Assembly: GCA_964544305.1 (NCBI GenBank)
Contig: CAZJAZ010000089.1
Span: 1 to 5,047 of the forward strand
Reading direction: 5' to 3'
Origin: JAFDWI01 sp964544305
Lineage (GTDB): Bacteria; Actinomycetota; Acidimicrobiia; Acidimicrobiales; Iamiaceae
Length of the DNA stretch: 5,047 nt
Both the position numbers and the translations under genes were made by a program. The notes under the pieces were generated by a model. It saw nothing but the letters and a program-made list of their open reading frames with translations. It searched no databases and was not told the origin of the DNA. Shown here one piece after another: positions 1-5,047 of this stretch. Numbering within the stretch: position 1 is the first letter of the stretch; every line of letters begins with the position of its first letter.

Positions 1-1188
1 CTCGTCCACAACTTTGAGGACGTTGATCCCAAAGCATTACTTGTTCGCTTGAAGCTCGCCGGAAGCAGCGCAGCCGCAGAAGTTCTCGAGAATGTCGCTG
101 TCGCGAACGACGAATTAGACCTCAACCGCGGCGACCAAGGAATGCTGCTCTACCAAGCGGCACAATTCCGCGACTTGCAACCTGACACCTATCGCACAAG
201 ATGGCTTTCACGCATCCAAGTTGACCGCCTCCAACGGAACATTAGCGAAATAGACCGCAAGTTCGATGCGCTCGCGATCCAAGACACACAGACTGCCGAT
301 TACCCATTGCAAATCATTGGTGTTGATCACCGAGCAATTCATTTCACGTATCGAGGAGTCGCGTTCGACATCGCCGAGCCGCGCCCCGAGCTCACCATTC
401 GCCTTGAACCCGTCGTGCCGAGCCTGATGATTGGTGGCGTATGGGCATTGCTTGTCGCGCTTCCCTCCATGGGCAGAGTCCCACTTTGGGTTGCCTTGCC
501 AAGCGCCGCCCTCCAATGGGCTGCCGCTGCCCGACTCATATCACGAAAACCGTTGGAACGCAGTGCCGATCGCGCAACCGCCGTTCTTGTAGGCATTTCA
601 TCACTCGCCACAAACGTCGCAATCGGAATTCGAGGTCGAAACAACACGGCAACTCTGAACGATCGGCCATTTGCAGGGACTGGGGCGACCCAGCCGATTT
701 CATTGCTTCTTGGATGCAACTGGAATGATCTCACACGCGAGCGCATTGCTCTGGCAATTGCAGCATCACTGGGTTGGGGATTCGCATTGACCTGCGAATC
801 GCAACGAACATGGCACGCCAAGATCATGGAACTCGCGTTCGTCTTGATGCCCGCCCTCGTAACCGCAACAACCGGCGCCGACACGAGACGAGAAGCTCAT
901 GCTCTCAACGAAACACTGCAACGTGAATTTGCGCACCTCGTTGAAAACCTTGCTCGGTTCACGGCAGACATGGGGATCGACGCCTTGCGCGATCAGTGTC
1001 ACGCCGTCATCGACAATCTCGCGCAATTCGACATTGGTCTTTCCGACGACGAGGTGAACGAAGTAATCCAGGCAATGAAGTACGAACTTGAACGTCTTGA
1101 TCAAGTTGATCCACTGAAGCTCATTGACTGGGCCATCGATCCATCATCAAGCCAACCTGAAGCGTCAACGACCGGAAATCCAGAGTAG
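1..1188 (+). CDS. Unrecognised multi-helix membrane protein with helical C-terminal tail (5' end cut off)
   Basis: Function not recognised. The reading frame is open from the first base, so the gene probably begins upstream; the TTG at 49 is an in-window start with no need to be real. The visible 395 residues fall into three parts. Residues 1 to about 140 are soluble, charged, and end in a short beta-like stretch. Residues about 141-292 hold hydrophobic segments near 141-156, 161-180, 192-211, 247-265 and 274-290, several ending in Arg/Lys, as in a membrane domain. Residues about 296-395 are a polar, alpha-helical, probably cytoplasmic tail ending in a low-complexity Ser/Thr/Glu stretch. I see no catalytic motif, no histidine-kinase ATPase boxes and no nucleotide-binding loop. 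The next gene starts 10 bases after the stop and encodes a receiver-like protein, so a sensor or anchoring role in a two-gene signalling unit is a reasonable guess but only a guess. The coding frame is well supported because it is long and uninterrupted; the number of membrane passes is uncertain. Confidence 0.72.
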   Translation, partial: LVHNFEDVDPKALLVRLKLAGSSAAAEVLENVAVANDELDLNRGDQGMLLYQAAQFRDLQPDTYRTRWLSRIQVDRLQRNISEIDRKFDALAIQDTQTADYPLQIIGVDHRAIHFTYRGVAFDIAEPRPELTIRLEPVVPSLMIGGVWALLVALPSMGRVPLWVALPSAALQWAAAARLISRKPLERSADRATAVLVGISSLATNVAIGIRGRNNTATLNDRPFAGTGATQPISLLLGCNWNDLTRERIALAIAASLGWGFALTCESQRTWHAKIMELAFVLMPALVTATTGADTRREAHALNETLQREFAHLVENLARFTADMGIDALRDQCHAVIDNLAQFDIGLSDDEVNEVIQAMKYELERLDQVDPLKLIDWAIDPSSSQPEASTTGNPE

Positions 1189-1198
1189 GTTTCGCCCC

Positions 1199-2014
1199 AT
1201 GAATGGACGAATCATTTTCGTTGAAGATTCCATGCGACGTGGTAGCGAGATGTTCGGTCTCATTCAACAGCTTCAACGCACCCATGCGATCGTCAATCCA
1301 ACCATGTGGGACCCAATCACTGCTCGCGCGAACATCACCGGGGGCGGCGACATCTTCGACCCGCCGCTCAACGGAGCGGAAAATTGGGAACAAGGCGACT
1401 GGTTATTTCTCGACTGTTGGGATCGTGACGCGCTCGACGAGACATCCGCGAAACCAACCCGCAGCGCGTTCTTCGCGTTGGACTTGCTCATTGCCCTGCG
1501 AAGCGCCCGAGAAGCAGGCACAATGACGCCCCGTGTTGTGGCTCACTCACGGGGGATGCACGACAATCTCGTGCGCGCAACGCTCGCCGAGTTCCTTTAT
1601 CCCCGACATCAACCGGAACCTGGCCGAGACAAATGGCGAGTTACACCGTCAAAAGAACCGGGAATTCTTTGGGCGATGTACGACCGAACCGACATGGAAG
1701 ATGAACTCGGCGACATTGTGCTGAACGGCAAGAGAACGAAAGCACTTGCCCCACCAAAAAAGCCGAGCACTGAATGGGACTTTGTCGGCCCACAGTCGTG
1801 CCTGGCGACATATCATTGCAAAGTTCGAGACTCCGCACCTGATGCATGGCGAGACAACGTCGTATCCACAAGCGGGAAGATTCAAGCGGGTGAAACCGAG
1901 CAAAAACAGATCGTCCGTCTCGCCGAACGATTCCTCGACACCCCACCGGGGCGGAAGCTTGGGTACGCAGAGCTATTGCGGTTGGTTCGCTCGATTGCGA
2001 ATCCGCAGCTCTAA
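1199..2014 (+). CDS. Receiver-like (CheY-fold) protein with unrecognised C-terminal domain
   Basis: 271 residues from the ATG at 1199. An in-frame ATG at 1124 would add 25 residues that overlap the previous gene and look non-globular. The 1199 start instead places a typical first receiver strand (IIFVEDS, residues 5-11) at the N-terminus. A weak Shine-Dalgarno-like AGAGTAGG lies at 1182-1189, overlapping the stop of the upstream gene. Receiver signs: acidic pair E9-D10 after strand 1; strand 3 WLFLDCW with D72 at the phospho-acceptor position; strand 4 RVVAHS with S117 at the Thr/Ser switch position. The conserved strand-5 Lys is not evident; the candidate strand ILWAMYDR (156-163) has no Lys at the expected place. 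Strands 1 and 3 are separated by an unusually long insert containing GGGD (48-51). Residues about 175-271 match nothing I recognise; the last 35 are helical and could be a small DNA- or partner-binding segment. The 10-base spacing suggests cotranscription with the upstream membrane protein. The receiver assignment rests on pattern only. Confidence 0.7.
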   Translation: MNGRIIFVEDSMRRGSEMFGLIQQLQRTHAIVNPTMWDPITARANITGGGDIFDPPLNGAENWEQGDWLFLDCWDRDALDETSAKPTRSAFFALDLLIALRSAREAGTMTPRVVAHSRGMHDNLVRATLAEFLYPRHQPEPGRDKWRVTPSKEPGILWAMYDRTDMEDELGDIVLNGKRTKALAPPKKPSTEWDFVGPQSCLATYHCKVRDSAPDAWRDNVVSTSGKIQAGETEQKQIVRLAERFLDTPPGRKLGYAELLRLVRSIANPQL

Positions 2015-2065
2015 CGCGATCGTGCCGATCTAGGCTCAACGAACTGCCAGATTGATCGCGAGCCT
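2015..2065. repeat. Inverted repeats in the gap before the lipoprotein gene
   Basis: The 62-base gap holds two inverted repeats. CGCGATC (2015-2021) pairs with GATCGCG (2054-2060), and AGGCTC (2032-2037) pairs with GAGCCT (2060-2065). The pairs cross each other and share base 2060, so they would be alternative hairpins or a pseudoknot. The right arms end just before the G-run at 2067-2071 that would serve as ribosome binding site of the next gene. No U-run directly follows a stem, so this is not a classic intrinsic terminator. The loops are long (32 and 22 bases), and such repeats can arise by chance in this length. A possible -10 box TAGGCT (2031-2036) has no matching -35. Confidence 0.25.
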
Positions 2066-2076
2066 CGGGGGTTTTG

Positions 2077-3543
2077 ATGCGACGGTCCATTCATGCGCTG
2101 CTCATCGGCGCACTCATCGTCGCCGTTGCAACGACCGGTTGCTCATCGAGCGGTTCAACGAGTTCAGCGCGCAAAGCCGACACGTCGAACAACACCGCAC
2201 CACCCACGACCTTGGCAAGAAGCGCCACCCAACCAAAACGCAACATCGCCACACCCACCATTACCGGACCAATCACCGGCCCTGGCGAACCTTGGGGTGC
2301 GATCACCTCGACTCCCAAAGATGCTGGTTACACCACCGCCGAATACTTCCTTTCGGGCACAGCGACGGCCTACAAGACCAGCAACAAGCTCACCGCGAAC
2401 GGCCAATGGCAAGCCCAACCCACCACCAAGGCCGACTACGAAACCCGGATCTTCGTGCACCGCCCGACGAACCCCGCCAAATTCAATGGCACCGTCGTCG
2501 TCGAATGGCTCAATGTCAGCGCCGGATTCGAAACCGCACCCGACTTTCTTTTCACCCAACGCGAACTGATCCGCGACGGCTACGCCTGGGTCGGCGTATC
2601 TGCCCAGAAAGCCGGCATCGAAGAAAGCGATGCAGGCGGTGTGCTGGGCATCAAACCCCTCAAAGGAGCGAACCCCAAGCGCTACGCACCCCTGCATCAT
2701 CCCGGCGACCAGTACTCCTACGACATCTTTAGTCAAGCCGCAGCCGCGGTGCGCGCTACCGGGGCGAAATCTCCGATGGGCGATTTGAAGGTCAAACACG
2801 TCATCGGCGACGGCGAATCGCAATCAGCCTTTCGCATGGTCAACTACATCAACGCCGTGCAACCCGTCACGCACGCGTTCGACGGCTTTCTCGTCCATAG
2901 CCGCTGGGACAAAGGCGCACCCCTCAACCCCGGCCAGCACCCGCCCGAAAACACAACGTTGCGCAGCGACACCGCCGTTCCCGTCCTTCAAGTTCAATCC
3001 GAAACCGATGTGCCCATGTACCTGAAAAGTCGCCAGGCCGACAGTACCAACATCCGCACCTGGGAAATCACGGGCACCGCGCACGTCGACGCCAACGTGC
3101 TCGCCTCCGCTTTGGGTTGTTCCACCCCGGTCAACAGTGGCCCCGAAATCTATGTCATGGACGCAGCGCTCAACGCCCTCAACACGTGGATCACGAACCC
3201 CGCACACCCTCCCACGAAAGCCCCACGCATCACCGTCAACGCCAACGGCAAAATCCAGCGTGACGCGCACGGCAACGCACTCGGCGGGATCCGCACACCT
3301 CAACTCGACGTGCCCATCGCCACGCTTAGCGGTGAAGGTGGCCAAGGATCCGGCTTTTGTACCATCGCTGGCATCACCAAGACGTTCCCGCTCGCAACCG
3401 CCACCGACCTGTACGGCTCGAAAGCCAAGTACCTCGCCGCGTTCGACACGTCAATGCAACGTGCAATCAAGCGTGGCTTCCTTCTCGAAGCCGACGCAAC
3501 TGACATGCACGACGCGGCAAGCAAGGCCTGGCCGACGAGCTAA
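2077..3543 (+). CDS. Lipoprotein-type alpha/beta hydrolase domain protein (PF20091-like)
   Basis: 488 residues from the ATG at 2077. A TTG at 2074 is also in frame, but the ATG is preferred, with a G-run at 2067-2071 five bases upstream as a modest ribosome binding site. The N-terminus is an export signal: MRR, a hydrophobic core (residues 7-18), then TTGC with C22 as the likely lipidated Cys. The -3 residue is Thr rather than the usual Leu/Val/Ile, so the lipobox is atypical. Residues 23 to about 60 are a Ser/Thr/Pro-rich linker, as expected for a surface-anchored protein. The rest matches the alpha/beta hydrolase family PF20091: strand plus turn FNGTVVVEWLNVSAG, the nucleophile elbow GESQS with S248, a probable acid at D311 (or E309) in QSETDV, and the catalytic His H336 in GTAHVDA. 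It should act outside the membrane on an ester- or amide-type substrate; the substrate is unknown. It ends 4 bases from a convergent gene. Family is fairly sure; substrate and lipidation are inference. Confidence 0.88.
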   Translation: MRRSIHALLIGALIVAVATTGCSSSGSTSSARKADTSNNTAPPTTLARSATQPKRNIATPTITGPITGPGEPWGAITSTPKDAGYTTAEYFLSGTATAYKTSNKLTANGQWQAQPTTKADYETRIFVHRPTNPAKFNGTVVVEWLNVSAGFETAPDFLFTQRELIRDGYAWVGVSAQKAGIEESDAGGVLGIKPLKGANPKRYAPLHHPGDQYSYDIFSQAAAAVRATGAKSPMGDLKVKHVIGDGESQSAFRMVNYINAVQPVTHAFDGFLVHSRWDKGAPLNPGQHPPENTTLRSDTAVPVLQVQSETDVPMYLKSRQADSTNIRTWEITGTAHVDANVLASALGCSTPVNSGPEIYVMDAALNALNTWITNPAHPPTKAPRITVNANGKIQRDAHGNALGGIRTPQLDVPIATLSGEGGQGSGFCTIAGITKTFPLATATDLYGSKAKYLAAFDTSMQRAIKRGFLLEADATDMHDAASKAWPTS

Positions 3544-3547
3544 CGCG

Positions 3548-4789
3548 CTACAACACCGACCCGTCACGCGAGCGAAAATACGAAACGACTCTCGCAATCG
3601 ACCCACCAGAATCGATCTGCTGCGCCCAGTACGACAAGCCGCTGGCCTGCGGGGTCTGACCCAAAATCGCAACATACGCAACCGTGGCCACAACCCGACC
3701 ATGGGTTGCCCGGCGGTGCTCCGGCGATTCTGATAGCCCGAGCAGTACGTCGCCGCGTGACATTGTGCCCGACGCTAACTGGCCCACCCAGAACGACGCC
3801 CCCGCCGAATCCGGTGGCCGGCCCAACACGTGCTGGTAGATCAAATCGACAAACCCCGCGTTATTGAGATGCCCATAGCGCACCACAAACTCAGGTGACG
3901 CCGCGAAATACGCCGCCACCGAACGCGGCGGATAGCCCTGTTGCACACGGCCACCCCAATACATCAGCCCACGCACATCACTGGGCCGATCAAACGCACT
4001 CTCGTACAACCGCGCAACCCGGCCAGGCACACGAGCAAACTCACTGCTCGCAAATAGCTCAGCCACCAGACCAGTACGCGACAACGAACCATCATCAAGT
4101 CCCATCGCCCACGTAACTTGTGCACCACGCGACGGCATCCGTTGCAAAACCCGCAGATACGCCGCTGCCACATACCCCATCGACGCTTTGGAAGCCTCGA
4201 CGATTGCCACCCCGTAGCGGCCCGCAACAACGCCACGCTCCGATGCAAACGGCCACACGTTGTCCCGGCATGGCGCCGACCCTTTGCTTTGTTGCATCAT
4301 GACCGGTGCGGCCAACCCGGGCCCCGGACATGACGCGTGCCCCAGGCCAAGAAAATGCCCAACCTCATGGTTCACCACATAATGCCGGTACGCATCAAGG
4401 CCAAGCGTCCACGTCGGCGTGTCATGTAACCAACGGTCTTCGTTGATGTACACGTTCTGCCCGGCCCGACAACTCCACATGCTCGAACACCCCGCCACGC
4501 CTCCCAACACGGACGGCGCGGCAAGCAAAACGCGCATGCTTGCATTGGAGGACACCCGCACAAAACGAATACTGCCCCCCATTGACCAGCCACGCGCGTC
4601 AGCCAACGTCGTCGCAACATGGCGCGCAAAACTTTCGACGCCCGTTGAAACCGCACCCGCAGAACCAACCGAATAGGTGATCGTGACACTCGTCCCACTC
4701 GCCGCCGCCACTGGTGCGACACGGCCGACCGTGCCAATCGACGCCACACACAGCAACGTTGCGACAACCAGTACGATCCCTCGACGCAT
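3548..4789 (-). CDS. Secreted DUF3152 metzincin-like protease with four DUF4214 repeats
   Basis: 413 residues. The signal peptide is MRRG, a hydrophobic core, then APVAAA with probable cleavage after A30. Residues about 35-192 are a DUF3152 domain. They include the zinc motif HEVGHFLGLGH (H141, H145 and H151 as ligands, E142 as catalytic base), followed by a Met-turn-like PVMMQQ at 162-167, the layout of metzincin metallopeptidases. Cysteines C101/C107 and C154/C174 could form two disulfides, which suits an extracellular protein. Residues about 206-409 are four DUF4214-type repeats. The third is most canonical (YQHVLGRPPDSAG then FWVGQLASG); the first and second are degenerate; the fourth lacks the usual SPEF end. 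The start ATG lies six bases after a TAGATT -10 box with no Shine-Dalgarno, suggesting a leaderless transcript. It is convergent with the hydrolase gene and divergent from the AI-2E transporter gene. All zinc-motif residues are present, so activity is plausible; the target is unknown. The repeats may mediate attachment to the cell surface or to partners, which is inference. Confidence 0.93.
   Translation of the reverse strand: MRRGIVLVVATLLCVASIGTVGRVAPVAAASGTSVTITYSVGSAGAVSTGVESFARHVATTLADARGWSMGGSIRFVRVSSNASMRVLLAAPSVLGGVAGCSSMWSCRAGQNVYINEDRWLHDTPTWTLGLDAYRHYVVNHEVGHFLGLGHASCPGPGLAAPVMMQQSKGSAPCRDNVWPFASERGVVAGRYGVAIVEASKASMGYVAAAYLRVLQRMPSRGAQVTWAMGLDDGSLSRTGLVAELFASSEFARVPGRVARLYESAFDRPSDVRGLMYWGGRVQQGYPPRSVAAYFAASPEFVVRYGHLNNAGFVDLIYQHVLGRPPDSAGASFWVGQLASGTMSRGDVLLGLSESPEHRRATHGRVVATVAYVAILGQTPQASGLSYWAQQIDSGGSIARVVSYFRSRDGSVL
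3563..4174 (-). repeat. Four tandem DUF4214-type protein repeats
   Basis: Within the protease gene, four repeat units of about 43 to 51 residues follow each other: residues 206-253, 257-305, 311-361 and 367-409 (DNA 4031-4174, 3875-4021, 3707-3859 and 3563-3691). Shared features are an aromatic-led helix (YLRVL, YESAF, YQHVL, YVAIL), then Gly before an aromatic (YW, FW, YW in units 2-4), a Gly-containing turn, and a helix ending in SSEF or SPEF/SPEH. Unit 4 has lost that last motif and ends the protein. The units are clearly diverged at sequence level, so this is old domain duplication rather than a recent DNA repeat. Confidence 0.8.
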
Positions 4790-4795
4790 GCCCCG

Positions 4796-4801
4796 AATCT
4801 A
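4796..4801 (-). promoter_or_regulatory. -10 box TAGATT of the protease gene, probably leaderless
   Basis: Read on the minus strand, TAGATT is followed by CGGGGC and then the ATG at 4789. Six bases between -10 and ATG would place transcription start at or very near the A of the start codon. The TANNNT form fits actinobacterial sigma-70-type promoters, where leaderless mRNAs are common. No TTGACA-like -35 is seen; its position would fall on the opposing -10 box. There is no Shine-Dalgarno directly upstream. Confidence 0.5.
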
Positions 4802-4815
4802 CCGCTGCGCCGATT

Positions 4816-4821
4816 TAGAAT
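4816..4821 (+). promoter_or_regulatory. -10 box TAGAAT of the AI-2E transporter gene, leaderless or nearly so
   Basis: TAGAAT is followed by CGGGGCACA and the ATG at 4831, so start of transcription is expected within about three bases of the start codon. The sequence TAGAATCGGGGCA is almost the same as the TAGATTCGGGGCA in front of the divergent protease gene. No recognisable -35 is present about 17 bases upstream (4793-4798 reads CCGAAT). CGGGG just before the ATG is too close to be a normal Shine-Dalgarno. Confidence 0.5.
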
Positions 4822-4830
4822 CGGGGCACA

Positions 4831-5047
4831 ATGGCGGGGCAAACCACAAACCGTGTGCATCCACTCATCGAACGAACAGCCGCCTACGCGTGGCGGATCT
4901 TGATCATTGCCGCAGCATTCGCCGGAGTCATGTGGTTGCTCGACAAACTCTGGGTTGTCGTCCTCCCGCTGATCATCGCGGCGTTTCTCACCCGCGTTCT
5001 CATGGCCCCCAATCAATGGCTGCGCCGTCACGGGTGGCGGCCCATGC
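4831..5047 (+). CDS. AI-2E family transporter, N-terminal part (3' end cut off)
   Basis: Seventy-two residues are visible from the ATG at 4831; the frame is open at the right edge. After a short cytoplasmic start, the segment ERTAAYAWR leads into a hydrophobic helix (about residues 23-37), then DKLWVVVLPLIIAAFLTRVL forms a second membrane helix (about 39-57), followed by the basic loop WLRRHGWRP (63-71). This helix, LW, helix, basic-loop arrangement is typical of the N-terminus of AI-2E family (PF01594) membrane proteins, which usually run to about 350 residues with around eight membrane helices. Members are annotated as autoinducer-2 exporters, but characterised ones include ion exchangers and permeases of other kinds, so the substrate is open. 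The start is supported by the -10 box ten bases upstream and the divergent layout. The family call rests on only the first fifth of the protein. Confidence 0.8.
   Translation, partial: MAGQTTNRVHPLIERTAAYAWRILIIAAAFAGVMWLLDKLWVVVLPLIIAAFLTRVLMAPNQWLRRHGWRPM

Larger units (their letters stand above)
4789..4828. repeat. Imperfect inverted repeat spanning the divergent promoters
   Basis: TGCCCCGAATCTA (4789-4801) is the reverse complement of TAGAATCGGGGCA (4816-4828) with one mismatch in 13, around a 14-base spacer. Each arm contains one -10 box and the bases leading to the start codon, so the palindrome could be an operator for a dimeric regulator acting on both genes, or could reflect two similar promoters set back to back. 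The repeat is seen directly; the operator role is inference. Confidence 0.6.

Noticed and set aside
339..884. Minus-strand frame opposite the membrane protein gene
   Set aside because: Shadow of the forward gene: basic, low-complexity composition and no recognisable domain, and it conflicts with a longer uninterrupted forward frame.
1124..1198. Longer start for the receiver-like gene at 1124
   Set aside because: It adds 25 polar residues overlapping the previous gene. The ATG at 1199 begins directly before the first receiver strand and has a weak ribosome binding site at the right distance.
2015..2076. Intrinsic terminator after the receiver-like gene
   Set aside because: The stems have long loops and the following bases are CGGGGGTTTTG, not a U-run directly after a compact hairpin.
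2052..2732. Forward frame overlapping the start of the hydrolase gene
   Set aside because: Its product is dominated by Arg, His and Gln in a way typical of a shifted frame, and it overlaps a well-supported gene.
2164..3345. Long antisense open frame with a single stop, opposite the hydrolase gene
   Set aside because: The antisense codons are in register with the sense codons, where stops arise only opposite TTA, CTA and TCA, which are rare in this gene. The predicted proteins are Gly/Val/Ala/Arg-rich with no domain signs, while the sense frame has a clear family match.
4372..5031. Minus-strand frame running across the promoter gap and the transporter start
   Set aside because: It would run through the protease gene in another frame and against the transporter gene. 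Composition is Arg/Cys/Trp-rich without domain features, so it is a shadow.
1..5047. Defence system, CRISPR array, prophage or insertion sequence
   Set aside because: I see no direct-repeat array, transposase, integrase, toxin-antitoxin pair, nuclease motif or tRNA-derived attachment site. The left pair could belong to a conflict system, but nothing in the visible sequence shows it.

Overview
The window looks like chromosomal DNA of an actinobacterium. Three things suggest this: a secreted DUF3152 metzincin-like protein (a family characteristic of Actinobacteria), an AI-2E family transporter start with an actinobacterial look, and start codons placed 7 to 10 bases after TANNNT -10 boxes, as in leaderless actinobacterial transcripts. 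GC content is moderate (about 52 to 70% in lines counted by hand), and the protease carries several DUF4214 repeats. Both fit an Acidimicrobiia-type lineage (Ilumatobacter-like) better than a high-GC Streptomyces or Mycobacterium, but the taxonomic placement is inference.

Layout: (1) 1-1188, the 3' part of a gene for an unrecognised membrane protein with a helical, probably cytoplasmic tail. (2) 1199-2014, ten bases downstream on the same strand, a protein whose N-terminal half resembles a response-regulator receiver domain with an unrecognised C-terminal half. These two probably form an operon. (3) 2077-3543, a lipoprotein-type alpha/beta hydrolase of the PF20091-like family. (4) 3548-4789 on the minus strand, converging on (3) with a 4-base gap: a secreted zinc-protease-like DUF3152 domain followed by four DUF4214 repeats. 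(5) 4831 to the right edge, the start of an AI-2E family transporter, divergent from (4). The 41 bases between the start codons of (4) and (5) hold two mirror-image -10 boxes inside an imperfect inverted repeat, and both genes look leaderless or nearly so.

No single pathway links all the genes. Genes 1 and 2 look like a small signalling unit of unknown job. Genes 3 and 4 both encode exported enzymes of unknown substrate. Genes 4 and 5 may be co-regulated through the shared promoter palindrome. I see no tRNA, rRNA, CRISPR array, insertion sequence or attachment site. No defence or mobile system can be demonstrated. The least explained part is the membrane protein and variant-receiver pair at the left end.
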